64,000 nt of DNA, from assembly GCA_947374535.1 (NCBI GenBank), contig CANCCJ010000005.1:1-64000 (forward strand), read 5' to 3'. The stretch's first letter is position 1, and each line of letters opens with the position of its first letter. Shown in pieces: positions 18,673 through 27,750 of the stretch. The notes under the pieces are model-generated. The model saw only the letters and a program-made list of their open reading frames with translations, was not told the origin of the DNA and did no database searches. The DNA is from Comamonadaceae bacterium. GTDB lineage: Bacteria; Pseudomonadota; Gammaproteobacteria; Burkholderiales; Burkholderiaceae. The position numbers and the translations under genes are program-made.

Positions 18673-19638
18673 TTAGTCAGCTTTGATGTTGCGTGCTTCA
18701 ATTAATTTTTTCCAGCGTGCGAACTCAGCGGCTTGATAGGCCGTGAATTGTTCGGGGGTGCTGGCCACAATCTCGAAGCCTAAGTCCAATAATTTGGCTT
18801 TGACTTGCGGGTCGTTCAAACCTGCCACGATGGCGGCGTGCAGTTTGGCTTTGATGTCAGCGGGCAATCCACGAGGCGCGGCAATGGCTTGCCATGAGTA
18901 CACATTGGCGTCTTTGATACCCAACTCTTGCAGCGATGGCACATTGGGCAAGAGGGGTGAACGCTTGGCGCTGGTGATGGACAGTGGGCGCAGCTTGCCA
19001 GCCAAGATTTGCGGTAGCGCAGTGTTGATGTTCATGAACGACGCATCCACTTGTCCACCCAATAAGTCGGTCATCACGGGGCCGCCGCCCTTGTAGGGCA
19101 CATGAATGCCCGTGGTGCCGGTTTGCAACCAAAACAATTCGGCAGTGAGGTGGTCGCTGCTGCCGTTGCCAGAGGATGCAAAGGTCATCTTGTTGGGATT
19201 GGCTTTTTGAAAGGCCATCACCTCGGCCATCGATTTGAGCTGCGAACTGGCCGGCACCACCAAGACGTTGGGCGCTTGCACAGCGATGCTGATGTAGTCA
19301 AAGTCTTTCAGTGCGTCATAAGACACTTTGGCGAGCAAGTGCGGTGCGATGACGAAAGGGCCGAGTGACGAGACCAGCAGCGTGTGTCCATCGGCAGGGG
19401 CGCGCGCCACAAAGCCGGCGCCGATCGTGCCGGTCGCACCGGCTTTGTTGTCGGTGATGAAGGTACCGCCTAATTTTTCTTGCAGCTTGGGCGCCAAGGT
19501 GCGCGCAATCAAATCGGTGGCACCACCGGGCGGAAAGGGCACGACCAAGGTCACTGGTTTGTCAGGCCAAGCATGTGCAGCGCTTAGGCTCAAAACGCTG
19601 GCTAACAAGGCCATAAAAAGTTGGCGTTTTTTGATCAC
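18673..19638 (-). CDS. Tripartite tricarboxylate transporter receptor (Bug/TctC family)
   Basis: A 321-residue periplasmic receptor with a Sec signal peptide ([15 protein letters not shown], cut near residue 23). The Bug fold is clear: [26 protein letters not shown], then [19 protein letters not shown], and [19 protein letters not shown]. Bug proteins bind carboxylates for TctAB permeases or act in signalling. No tctA or tctB is near, and the operon has its own TRAP system, so this is an orphan receptor, as is common in Burkholderiales. It may bind a hexarate or a lactone of the pathway; this is inference from context. Confidence 0.88.
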   Translation of the reverse strand: MIKKRQLFMALLASVLSLSAAHAWPDKPVTLVVPFPPGGATDLIARTLAPKLQEKLGGTFITDNKAGATGTIGAGFVARAPADGHTLLVSSLGPFVIAPHLLAKVSYDALKDFDYISIAVQAPNVLVVPASSQLKSMAEVMAFQKANPNKMTFASSGNGSSDHLTAELFWLQTGTTGIHVPYKGGGPVMTDLLGGQVDASFMNINTALPQILAGKLRPLSITSAKRSPLLPNVPSLQELGIKDANVYSWQAIAAPRGLPADIKAKLHAAIVAGLNDPQVKAKLLDLGFEIVASTPEQFTAYQAAEFARWKKLIEARNIKAD

Positions 19639-19675
19639 AGTTTTCTCGCTGATGTGTGTAGGTGACGTTCAGTGC

Positions 19676-20650
19676 TCAGGCCGCACCACGAGTGTTGGTG
19701 TAGATGGCGTAGAGCGAATGGCTGCTGGCCATGAAAAGTCGGTTGTGTTTGGCCCCACCAAAACACACATTGGCGCATCGTTCTGGCAAGTGAATGTGCC
19801 CAATGGCTGTGCCGTCAGGTGCGAACACGCGCACGCCGTCGAGTTCTTCTGGCTTGGCGTGTACCGAGCCATCACTGCCCCAGCCACACCAAATATTGCC
19901 ATCCACGTCCACCGCGATGCCGTCAAGCGCGCCTGGGCCTTGTGCATCGATGGCCAAGCGTTTGTTGGACAAAACACCGTTTGCATTCACGTCATAAGCC
20001 CACACTTTGCGGTGAGGTTTGGCGCGGCTTTCGACCAAATACAGCACGGATTCATCGGGTGAGAAGGCCAATCCATTGGGGCCTTGCACATCGGTTAACA
20101 CTTGTTGGAGCACACCATCGCTTGGATTAATTCGATAGAGCGCATGCGGTAACTCGGCCACGGCAGGATCGCCCTCCCAATCGCCGGAGATACCAAAAGG
20201 CGGGTCTGTGAACCACACGGCGCCATTGCGTTGGCACACGATGTCGTTGGGTGAGTTCAAAGGCTTGCCATCAAACGCATCAGCCAACACCGTGATGGAG
20301 CCGTTGTATTCGGTGCGTGTGATCCGACGTGTTTGATGCTCGCAGGTGAGCAAGCGGCCTTGCGCATCGCGTGCCAAGCCATTGGCGTTGTGTGAAGGGC
20401 TTCGAAACTCACTCACTTGGCCTGAGGCGTCGTCCCAACGCAAGATACGGTTGTTTGGAATATCCGACACCAGCAAGTAGCGACCATCGCCAAACCACAC
20501 CGGCCCCTCGGCCCAGCGCAAGCCCGTGGCCAATTGCTCCACGCTGGCGCTGAATAGGCGAAGTTTTAAAAAACGTTCATCCAACACCTCAACGCATGGG
20601 TCTGGGTAGCGAGCATGTGTTTCAAAGGCAATCGCAGGTCCGGTGGTCAT
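19676..20650 (-). CDS. SMP-30/gluconolactonase family lactonase
   Basis: A 324-residue six-bladed beta-propeller. The metal ligands and family marks are seen in order: LRWAEGPVWFGDGRYLLVSDIPNNRI (the EGP glutamate), GLARDAQGRLLTCEHQTRRI, LNSPNDIVCQRNGAVWFTDPPFG, GPNGLAFSPDESVLYLVES, and GALDGIAVDVDGNIWCGWG. Members hydrolyse sugar lactones. Uronate dehydrogenase, encoded upstream in this operon, makes hexaro-lactones, and this enzyme is the natural candidate to open them to glucarate or galactarate before gudD and garD. No signal peptide, so cytoplasmic. Confidence 0.85.
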   Translation of the reverse strand: MTTGPAIAFETHARYPDPCVEVLDERFLKLRLFSASVEQLATGLRWAEGPVWFGDGRYLLVSDIPNNRILRWDDASGQVSEFRSPSHNANGLARDAQGRLLTCEHQTRRITRTEYNGSITVLADAFDGKPLNSPNDIVCQRNGAVWFTDPPFGISGDWEGDPAVAELPHALYRINPSDGVLQQVLTDVQGPNGLAFSPDESVLYLVESRAKPHRKVWAYDVNANGVLSNKRLAIDAQGPGALDGIAVDVDGNIWCGWGSDGSVHAKPEELDGVRVFAPDGTAIGHIHLPERCANVCFGGAKHNRLFMASSHSLYAIYTNTRGAA

Positions 20651-20654
20651 GGTG

Positions 20655-21938
20655 TTATTTCAAAATCAAGTTAGGCAGCCACATGGAGAACGAAGGCACA
20701 TAAGTGACCAGCATCAAGGCCGCAATCAAACCGCCATAGAACGGCCAAATGGTTTTCATCACGGTGCCCACGGACACTTCACCGATCGTGCAGCCTACAA
20801 ATTGCGTGGTGCCCACGGGCGGCGTGTTCAAGCCCAGCGCACAGTTGATGAGCATGACGATGCCGAATTGCTCAGTACTCATGCCCATTTGTTGACAGAT
20901 GGGCAAGAAGATGGGCGTGCAAATCAAAATCGTGGCGGCCATGTCGAGGAAGGTGCCCAACACAAACAAGATGATGTTGACCCACAAGAAGATGACCCAC
21001 GGCTTGGCGCTCATGCTAGAAAGAAAATTGCCCGTCAGTTCGGCAACGCCGTACAAGCCAATCAAGTAGCCAAACATGGAGCTGATGCCAATCAGCAGCA
21101 GCACAGCGCCTGTGCTTTTCACTGCTTTGGCGGCAGCTTTCAAGAACTGTTCACGCGTGAGTTTTTTGTACACCAAGGTCGCTAAGAACAAGGCCCAAAC
21201 CACAGCCACCGAAGCCGATTCTGTGGCGGTAAATGCACCCGACAAAATGCCCACGATGATGATGACGACCACCAGCAAGCCCGGCAGTGATTGCAAGAAT
21301 GACTGGCCCACCACCGCCCAGCCTGGGAAAGTGCCAGCAGGGTAACCGCGCTTGACAGCCACACCATAGGCAGCGACCAAGTTGCAAATGGTCAGCACAA
21401 TGGCAGGCACGATGCCCGCCAAAATCAAAGCTGCAATACTTACCTTACCGCTGGCAGCCAACGTGAAGATGATGAGGTTGTGGCTGGTGGGCATCAAAGC
21501 ACCCACCAATGATGCGTGGGTGGTGACGTTTACCGCGTAGTCGGCGTCGTAGCCCGCTTTTTTCATTTGCGGAATCAGCACCGCACCCATGGCAGACACG
21601 TCGGCCACTGGTGAACCAGACACGCCACCAAACAGCGTACAAGCCAACACATTGCTCATGCCCAAGCCGCCGCGCACATGGCCTGCGAGCGACTTGGCTA
21701 AATCGACGATCTTGTCGGCAATACCGCCGTACATCATGATTTCACCCGCGAAGATGAAAAATGGAATCGCCAAGAAAGAGAACGGGTTCATACCCGAAAT
21801 CATTTGTTGAAAGCCCACCGCCAAGGGCAAGCCTTCGTACAACAAAGTGGCCAAAGAAGACAGGCCAATTGAGAAAGCCACGGGCACGCCCAGCAGCAAC
21901 AGCAGCGTGAAACTCACGCACAAAATAATCAGTGCCAT
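20655..21938 (-). CDS. TRAP transporter large permease (DctM family)
   Basis: A 427-residue polytopic protein with the DctM blocks: FIFAGEIMMYGGIADKIVDLAKSLAGHVRGGLGMSNVLACTLFGGVSGSPVADVSAMG, TTHASLVGALMPTSHNLIIF, GTFLDMAATILICTPIFLP and GLNTPPVGTTQFVGC. It is the sodium-driven translocation subunit of the hexuronate-cluster TRAP system. It overlaps the small permease gene by ten bases and ends 4 bases from the lactonase start, so the genes are one transcript. Confidence 0.92.
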   Translation of the reverse strand: MALIILCVSFTLLLLLGVPVAFSIGLSSLATLLYEGLPLAVGFQQMISGMNPFSFLAIPFFIFAGEIMMYGGIADKIVDLAKSLAGHVRGGLGMSNVLACTLFGGVSGSPVADVSAMGAVLIPQMKKAGYDADYAVNVTTHASLVGALMPTSHNLIIFTLAASGKVSIAALILAGIVPAIVLTICNLVAAYGVAVKRGYPAGTFPGWAVVGQSFLQSLPGLLVVVIIIVGILSGAFTATESASVAVVWALFLATLVYKKLTREQFLKAAAKAVKSTGAVLLLIGISSMFGYLIGLYGVAELTGNFLSSMSAKPWVIFLWVNIILFVLGTFLDMAATILICTPIFLPICQQMGMSTEQFGIVMLINCALGLNTPPVGTTQFVGCTIGEVSVGTVMKTIWPFYGGLIAALMLVTYVPSFSMWLPNLILK

Positions 21939-22417
21939 GCGGGTATGACCTCTTCACCGCGCAGCAAGGCGATGATGTGTTCTAAAGAAAATAAGGCAAT
22001 CAACACACCCGCCATGGCTGGCGGTGCGTATTTGAAAGCTTCAGACAAGCCGAGTGTTGGAATTTTGTAATCCCACACGCTTTGTGCCAGTAAGGCGCAG
22101 TTGTAGGCCATCACAACGCCAAAAATCAAGACAAGGGCGTGGATGAGTAGCTCCATCTTTAAGCGCACGGCTTCAGGCACGAGCACCAACAAAGACTCCA
22201 AGCCAATGTGGCCTGCATCGCGCACGCCCACCGCCATGCCCAGCATGGTCACGTAGAGCACGAGCAACACCGCGCCACTTTCAGCCCAGGTTGGCGTGTC
22301 GTTGAACACGTAGCGGCCAATGACTTGGTAGAGCCCCGCGGCAATCAACAGCACCAGGCCAACGACGCCGATCTTCAAACAAAGCCGCGCAAGGGCGGCA
22401 CAAAAGCGTGTGTACAT
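21929..22417 (-). CDS. TRAP transporter small permease (DctQ family)
   Basis: A 162-residue protein with four hydrophobic segments (about 15-38, 50-68, 88-108 and 125-148) and the DctQ mark VIGRYVFNDTPTWAESGAVLLVLYVTMLGMAVGVRDAGHIGLE. It links the binding protein and large permease in the inner membrane. Three bases separate it from the dctP-type gene upstream, and its end overlaps the large permease gene. Confidence 0.9.
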   Translation of the reverse strand: MYTRFCAALARLCLKIGVVGLVLLIAAGLYQVIGRYVFNDTPTWAESGAVLLVLYVTMLGMAVGVRDAGHIGLESLLVLVPEAVRLKMELLIHALVLIFGVVMAYNCALLAQSVWDYKIPTLGLSEAFKYAPPAMAGVLIALFSLEHIIALLRGEEVIPAWH

Positions 22418-22420
22418 GAT

Positions 22421-23401
22421 TTACTTAACTGCGTTGATGCGTTTGACCATGTCTTGCAGTTTGGGGTCTTTCAAGAACTTGTCGTACACAGGCTTCATCG
22501 CGAGTTGGAAGGCGGCTTTGTCGACGTCCACAATTTCAGCGCCGCCAGCTTTCACGATGGCCAATGATTTGGCTTCGCGCTCATCCCACAATTTGCGCAT
22601 GTACACAACGGACTCTTTGGCCGAGGCACGAATTTGCTTTTGCTCCTCGGCGGAGAGTGTGTCCCACACCTTTTTAGAGAACAGCAAAATTTCGGGAGCC
22701 ATGGAATGCTCAGTTTTGTTGTAGTACTTGGCCACTTCAAAATGACGTGAACTTTCGTACGAGGGGTAGTTGTTTTCTGCAGCATCGACCAAGCCTGTCT
22801 TCAGCGCGGTATACACCTCGCCGTAAGGCATGGGGGTGGCGTTGGCGCCCATGGCTTCGAGCAACGAAACCCACAAATCGCTTTGCTGCACACGCACCTT
22901 CAGGCCCTTGGCATCTGCCAAGGTTTTGATGGGTTTTTTCACTGTGTAGATCGAGCGTGCGCCAGAGTCGTAAAACGCCAAGCCCACAAAGCCTTGAGCT
23001 TCGCAGTCTTTCAAAATTTCTTCACCGATGGGGCCATCCAATACTTTGCGCATGTGTTCAGTGGAGCGGAACAAGAACGGCATGGTGGGCACCATGGTGG
23101 CCGCGCAGATGTTGTTCATGGGGGCTACGTTCACGCGGGCCATGGCGATGGCGCCGAGCTTGGTTTGTTCAATCGTGTCTTTTTCGTTGCCCAGTGCTGA
23201 CTTGGAGAACACCTTGATGCTGTGCTTGCCGCCCGTTGCTTTGTTCAACTCTTCACCCATGTGGCGTACGGCTTGCACGGTGGGGTAGTCGTCGGGGTGG
23301 ATGTCAGAAGAGCGAAATTCGGTGGCGTTTGCACCAAAAGCAAACAGCGAGGCAGCCGCAGAGGCCACCAAGGTCTTGAGCAAATTCGAACGTGTGTTCA
23401 T
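22421..23401 (-). CDS. TRAP transporter substrate-binding protein (DctP family), hexuronate cluster
   Basis: A 326-residue periplasmic protein. The signal peptide is [20 protein letters not shown], cut near residue 26. Marks of DctP are [43 protein letters not shown], the [17 protein letters not shown] block with the carboxylate-binding arginine, and [27 protein letters not shown]. The RVQQSD and AENN-type residues are as found in TRAP proteins for hexuronates. Given uronate dehydrogenase upstream and hexarate dehydratases downstream, glucuronate and galacturonate are the likely ligands. A GGAGACA site precedes the start. Confidence 0.9.
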   Translation of the reverse strand: MNTRSNLLKTLVASAAASLFAFGANATEFRSSDIHPDDYPTVQAVRHMGEELNKATGGKHSIKVFSKSALGNEKDTIEQTKLGAIAMARVNVAPMNNICAATMVPTMPFLFRSTEHMRKVLDGPIGEEILKDCEAQGFVGLAFYDSGARSIYTVKKPIKTLADAKGLKVRVQQSDLWVSLLEAMGANATPMPYGEVYTALKTGLVDAAENNYPSYESSRHFEVAKYYNKTEHSMAPEILLFSKKVWDTLSAEEQKQIRASAKESVVYMRKLWDEREAKSLAIVKAGGAEIVDVDKAAFQLAMKPVYDKFLKDPKLQDMVKRINAVK

Positions 23402-23419
23402 GGGTGTCTCCTGTTGTGG

Positions 23420-24241
23420 TTAGAAATTCAGAAAAGGTCCGGCTTTGACAAAACCACCGCCTTGGTAAATCACGGCGGGGTCATTCAAATCGAGGGTGAG
23501 TTGCTTGGCTTCGACCGAGGCGCGAAACGGCTCAGAGCTGTCGCGTGGGCGGTAGCCAATGTGTTTGGCGGGGGTGTTGTCCCACCAGACGTGGTGGTTG
23601 TCGGACATGCCGTAAATCACGCTGTAGCCCACCACGGGTGAGTTGAGGCTGGAGACGACCAAGCGCTCCAAGTCGTCGTAGCTCATCCAAGTGGCGAGCA
23701 TGCGGCGGTCTTTAGGTTCTGGAAACGATGAGCCAATACGCAAGCACACGGTTTCGATGCCGTAACGGTCAAAGTAAAAGCGGGCGAGGTTTTCGCCAAA
23801 GGCTTTGCTCAGACCGTAGTAACCATCGGGACGCACGGGCATGGTGGCATCGATCACCTCGTCCTGGCGGTAAAAACCGGTCACATGGTTGGAGCTGGCA
23901 AACACAATGCGGCGCGTGCCGTGGGTGCGGGCGGCTTCGTAGAGGTTGTAGGTGCCAATGATGTTGGCTTGCACGATGTCGTCAAACGGTTGCTCGGTGG
24001 AGATGCCACCTAGGTGAACCACGGCATCCACGCCTTCGAGCAATTTGAAGACAGCAGGGCGGTCTTGCAGCGGCGCGGGCATCACTTCTTCGCCGATGTC
24101 TGCAGCGCCCAATTCACCCAGGTCGCTCACACGCAGCACATCGCAACGTGTTTTCAGCCGAGGTCGCAAGACGCGACCCAAGCCACCAGCGGCCCCCGTT
24201 AAGAGCAGGCGAGAGTACAGATGCGAGGTAGTAGATGCCAT
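23420..24241 (-). CDS. udh: NAD-dependent uronate dehydrogenase
   Basis: A 273-residue extended short-chain dehydrogenase. The Rossmann motif is LLTGAAGGLGRVLRPRL, VVHLGGISTE carries the substrate-side glycines, and the catalytic YxxxK is in YYGLSKAFGENLARFYFDRYG, with VCLRIGSSFPEPKDRRMLATW after it. This matches uronate dehydrogenase, which oxidises D-glucuronate and D-galacturonate to the hexaro-lactones. It is the first gene of the minus-strand operon, and a perfect LacI-type operator lies about 50 bases ahead of it. The operon order (udh, TRAP, lactonase, Bug, gudD, glxR) supports the call. Confidence 0.88.
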   Translation of the reverse strand: MASTTSHLYSRLLLTGAAGGLGRVLRPRLKTRCDVLRVSDLGELGAADIGEEVMPAPLQDRPAVFKLLEGVDAVVHLGGISTEQPFDDIVQANIIGTYNLYEAARTHGTRRIVFASSNHVTGFYRQDEVIDATMPVRPDGYYGLSKAFGENLARFYFDRYGIETVCLRIGSSFPEPKDRRMLATWMSYDDLERLVVSSLNSPVVGYSVIYGMSDNHHVWWDNTPAKHIGYRPRDSSEPFRASVEAKQLTLDLNDPAVIYQGGGFVKAGPFLNF

Positions 24242-24289
24242 ACGAGGTGTTTTGAGTTTAGGTAGTGTTTGATATGCTTTTGACTTTAA

Positions 24290-24307
24290 TTTGGTAGCGC
24301 TACCAAA
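24290..24307. promoter_or_regulatory. LacI-family operator upstream of the uronate operon
   Basis: TTTGGTAGCGCTACCAAA is a perfect 18-bp palindrome with the central CG typical of LacI-family operators. It lies between the udh start (24241) and the end of the regulator gene (24355), so it most likely controls the udh operon. A near copy lies at 25430-25443. Confidence 0.8.
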
Positions 24308-24354
24308 TGGTAGTTATAGCATGTTAGCCATGCCAAAACAGGCAGTCAATGCTT

Positions 24355-25404
24355 TTATCTCAGGGTTTTCGCTAGGTTCGTGCTGTCACGTTCGATGATG
24401 GAAAAGCCCACATCGATGATGCGCGGGTCAACCGTGCGGCCTTCGGCACGGTCAATCAAAAAGCGAGCAGCCAGTGTGCCAATTTGTTCACCATTGATGC
24501 GCACGGTGGTGAGTGCCGGCACCATGTCCGCAACGAAAGGCACATCGCCAAAGCCCATCACGGCGATGTCGTCTGGCACGGTCATGCCGCGTGCGCGCGC
24601 TTCGGTCATGACGCCCAAAGCCAACAAGTCTGAGCTGCAAAAAACAGCTTGCACGCTAGGTGCTTCGTTCAAGATGTGGGCCATTGCGTCACGGCCACTT
24701 TTGAGTGAGCGCGAGGCCCCCACATTGGCCACAAATACCGGCGCTAAACCTTGTTGTGCCACCGCGTCTTGAAAGGCCAAGGTACGGCGGTCCGCGCGTT
24801 CGTCTTCCGCGCGCACGATGGCAAATTTTTTGTAGCCTTTAGCCAGCAAGAATTTGGCGACTTCTCGCCCGATGTCCGAGTGAGAGAAGCCAATGAGCAT
24901 GTCAATCGGTGTGGGTGTCAGGTCCCACGTTTCAACCACAGGAATGCCCGATGCGAGCAAGCGTGTGCGGGCTCTGCCTGGTGGCAAGATGCCGGTCAGA
25001 AAAATGCCGTCCGGACGACGCCCAATGATGGCTTCGAGCAGCAGTTCTTCGCGCTCGGCGGAATAGCCGGATTGACCCAGCATCAGCTGGTAGCCCGCAT
25101 CAAACAAACTGCCGTTCAAGGACTCAATGGTTTCCATGAACACCGACACCACCGTGCTGGGAACGACCGCCGCAATCAAGCGGCTGCGTGACGAAGCCAA
25201 GCCGCCCGCCATGCGGTTGGGCACATAGCCGGTGCGCTGCACAGCCTCTTGTACTTTGCGCAACACATCGGGCGAGACTTGGTTGGGCGTATTGATGGCC
25301 CGTGACGCCGTGATGGGGGCCACGCCCGCGATCATGGCGACATCGCGCAGGGTGATGGCACCGCTGCTGCGGCGTGAACGTTTAGGCTGTTCTTTGTCGG
25401 TCAT
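24355..25404 (-). CDS. LacI-family transcriptional regulator of the uronate/hexarate genes
   Basis: A 349-residue LacI/GntR-type repressor. The N-terminal helix-turn-helix and hinge are ITLRDVAMIAGVAPITASRAINTPNQVSPDVLRKVQEAVQRTGYVPNRMAGGLAS (about residues 17-72). The periplasmic-binding-protein-like effector domain follows, with LIAAVVPS, GFSHSDIGREVAKFLL, and DIAVMGFGDVPFVADMVPALTTVRI. Effectors of its closest class are often uronates or their breakdown products. It lies between udh and garD, and operator-like palindromes occur on both sides, which implies control of both units and possibly itself. Confidence 0.9.
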   Translation of the reverse strand: MTDKEQPKRSRRSSGAITLRDVAMIAGVAPITASRAINTPNQVSPDVLRKVQEAVQRTGYVPNRMAGGLASSRSRLIAAVVPSTVVSVFMETIESLNGSLFDAGYQLMLGQSGYSAEREELLLEAIIGRRPDGIFLTGILPPGRARTRLLASGIPVVETWDLTPTPIDMLIGFSHSDIGREVAKFLLAKGYKKFAIVRAEDERADRRTLAFQDAVAQQGLAPVFVANVGASRSLKSGRDAMAHILNEAPSVQAVFCSSDLLALGVMTEARARGMTVPDDIAVMGFGDVPFVADMVPALTTVRINGEQIGTLAARFLIDRAEGRTVDPRIIDVGFSIIERDSTNLAKTLR

Positions 25405-25429
25405 GAATTTTTTCTTGCATGCTTGGCGA

Positions 25430-25443
25430 TGGTACCGCTATCA
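25430..25443. promoter_or_regulatory. Second LacI-type operator, before garD
   Basis: TGGTACCGCTATCA matches the core of the perfect operator at 24292-24305 (TGGTAGCGCTACCA) at 12 of 14 bases. It lies in the 87-base gap between the divergent regulator and garD, a position fit for control of both. Confidence 0.7.
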
Positions 25444-25491
25444 TTGCATTTGTAAAGGCTTTCAATCTAAGCCAAATGATAGGAGACTTCG

Positions 25492-27036
25492 ATGACGCCA
25501 CTCACCATCCGCATGCAGCCCCAAGACAATGTGGCAATCGTGGCCAACGACGGTGGCCTGCCAGCAGGCACGGTGCTGCTGGACGGCTTGGTCTTGCGCG
25601 ACGCGGTGCCGCAAGGACACAAAGTGGCATTGGTTGATTTGCCGGCTGACAGTGCCGTGTTGCGCTACGGCATCGCGATTGGCTATGCCTTGAAGGACAT
25701 TCCCGCTGGCAGCTGGGTGCATGAGCGCTTGCTGAAGATGCCGTCAGCGCGCGAGCTGGACAACCTGCCAATTGCCTCCGTGAAGCCTGAACCGATGCCA
25801 CCACTGGAGGGCTATACCTTTGAGGGCTATCGCAACGCCGATGGTTCGGTCGGCACGCGTAACATTTTGGCCATTACCACCACGGTGCAATGTGTGTCGG
25901 GCGTAGTTGAGTTCGCGGTTGCGCGCATCAAGGCCGAGTTGTTGCCCAAGTTTACGAATGTGGACGATGTGGTGGGCCTTGAGCACACCTACGGCTGTGG
26001 CGTGGCCATTGATGCCGAGGGTGCGGAGATCCCAATTCGTACCCTGCGCAACATCAGCCTGAACCCCAACTTTGGTGGTGAGGTGATGGTGGTGAGCCTG
26101 GGTTGTGAAAAGCTCCAACCTGAACGCCTGATGCCACCCGGCGCTATTCCCATCAACGATCAACGCGGCGAAGCATTGGATGTGGTGTGTTTGCAAGACG
26201 AAGCGCATGTGGGCTTTATGTCCATGATTGATTCGATCATGAAAACCGCAGAGCAGCATTTGCAGCGATTGAACCAACGTCAGCGCGAAACCGTACCTGC
26301 CAGCGAGCTGGTGGTGGGTGTGCAGTGCGGCGGCAGCGATGCGTTCTCGGGCGTCACGGCGAATCCGGCTGTGGGCTATTGCACCGATTTACTCGTGCGT
26401 GCTGGCGCGAGTGTGATGTTTTCTGAAGTGACGGAGGTGCGCGATGGGATTGACCAACTGACCTCACGTGCGACCACACCTGAAGTGGCTGAGGCCATGA
26501 TTCGCGAGATGGCTTGGTACGACGCCTACCTCGCGCGGGGTCGCGCAGACCGCAGCGCTAACACCACGCCTGGCAATAAAAAAGGTGGGCTGTCCAACAT
26601 CGTCGAAAAAGCGATGGGCTCGATCGTCAAGTCAGGCACAGCGCCTATTTCTGGCGTCTTGTCGCCGGGCGAGAAGCTCAAACAAAAAGGTTTGATATAC
26701 GCGGCCACCCCTGCCAGTGACTTCATCTGCGGCACACTGCAATTGGCTGCAGGCATGAACCTGCATGTGTTCACCACAGGGCGAGGCACGCCTTACGGGT
26801 TGGCTGAAGTGCCTGTCATCAAAGTGGCGACGCGCACCGACTTGGCGCGCCGTTGGCATGATTTGATGGATGTGAACGCCGGCACGATTGCGGATGGCAC
26901 CAAGACGATTGAGGATGTCGGGATGGAGCTGTTTCAGTTGATGCTTGATGTTGCCAGTGGCCGCAAGAAAACTTGGGCCGAGCACTGGAAGCTGCACAAC
27001 GCGTTGGTGTTGTTCAATCCTGCGCCCGTGACCTGA
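25492..27036 (+). CDS. garD: Galactarate dehydratase
   Basis: A 514-residue protein of the UxaA/GarD family with AGGAGAC before ATG 25492. It dehydrates galactarate to 5-keto-4-deoxyglucarate using iron. The N-terminal SAF-like domain (about 1-95) carries [24 protein letters not shown] and [25 protein letters not shown]; the large domain has [59 protein letters not shown] and [25 protein letters not shown]. It is divergent from the LacI regulator and shares its operator. GarD and GudD give the same product, so the two arms of the pathway meet here. Confidence 0.93.
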   Translation: MTPLTIRMQPQDNVAIVANDGGLPAGTVLLDGLVLRDAVPQGHKVALVDLPADSAVLRYGIAIGYALKDIPAGSWVHERLLKMPSARELDNLPIASVKPEPMPPLEGYTFEGYRNADGSVGTRNILAITTTVQCVSGVVEFAVARIKAELLPKFTNVDDVVGLEHTYGCGVAIDAEGAEIPIRTLRNISLNPNFGGEVMVVSLGCEKLQPERLMPPGAIPINDQRGEALDVVCLQDEAHVGFMSMIDSIMKTAEQHLQRLNQRQRETVPASELVVGVQCGGSDAFSGVTANPAVGYCTDLLVRAGASVMFSEVTEVRDGIDQLTSRATTPEVAEAMIREMAWYDAYLARGRADRSANTTPGNKKGGLSNIVEKAMGSIVKSGTAPISGVLSPGEKLKQKGLIYAATPASDFICGTLQLAAGMNLHVFTTGRGTPYGLAEVPVIKVATRTDLARRWHDLMDVNAGTIADGTKTIEDVGMELFQLMLDVASGRKKTWAEHWKLHNALVLFNPAPVT

Positions 27037-27100
27037 GTTGGTTTAAACGATCTCGGCGCAGTTGCCGCAAATGCAGCGGCTGCGACGCGCAGGAAACACG

Positions 27101-27730
27101 ATGCACGTTCTTTATTCTTTCCGTCGTTGCCCCTACGCCATGCGCGCGCGCTTGGCTTTACGCGCCAGTGGTGTGGTGTACGAGCACCGCGAAGTGGCCT
27201 TGAAGGCTAAGCCCGCAGCGATGTTGGCGGTGTCTCCCAAGGGCACGGTGCCTGTGTTGTGCCTGTCTACAGGTGAAGTTTTGGAACAAAGCCTTGACAT
27301 CATGCAATGGGCTTTGATGCAGAACGATCCCGATGCTTGGTTGCCCGCTACGCCTGAACTTTGGGCATTGACCCACGAGATCATCGCCATCCACGACGGC
27401 GCTTTCAAAGCAAACTTAGACCGTTACAAATACCCGCAGCGTTTTGGGTTGGCCGACGGCTTAGCGCATCGAGAGCAGGGCGCGGCTTGGTTGATGACCT
27501 TGGACGCGCAATTGCAAAACACAGCGTATTTGGCGGGTCACAAGTGGGGGCTATTGGACGCTTGCATCGCGCCGTTTGTGCGCCAATTTGCACGCACAGA
27601 CCGCACGTGGTTTGACGCGCAGCCCTGGCCTCACTTGTCGGCGTGGTTGGTGGCGTTTGAAAATTCTGACGCGTTTGTTGCGGTGATGCACAAGTTCCCG
27701 CTGTGGGTGCCCCAGACGCTTGAACTTTGA
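27101..27730 (+). CDS. Glutathione S-transferase family protein
   Basis: A 209-residue protein when started at ATG 27101, with AGGAA ahead of it. The thioredoxin-like N-domain begins MHVLYSFRRCPYAMRARLALRASG with a CPYA motif like that of glutaredoxin 2, then SPKGTVPVLCLSTGEVLEQSLDIMQWAL, where the cis-proline (TVPVL) and ES-type glutathione site (EQS) are visible. The helical C-domain has YLAGHKWGLLDACIAPFVRQFA. It probably binds glutathione and handles thiol or detoxification chemistry; substrate unknown. It follows garD by 64 bases but is not of that pathway. Confidence 0.85.
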   Translation: MHVLYSFRRCPYAMRARLALRASGVVYEHREVALKAKPAAMLAVSPKGTVPVLCLSTGEVLEQSLDIMQWALMQNDPDAWLPATPELWALTHEIIAIHDGAFKANLDRYKYPQRFGLADGLAHREQGAAWLMTLDAQLQNTAYLAGHKWGLLDACIAPFVRQFARTDRTWFDAQPWPHLSAWLVAFENSDAFVAVMHKFPLWVPQTLEL

Positions 27731-27750
27731 ACGCGTGGGGTAGGTTCGCC

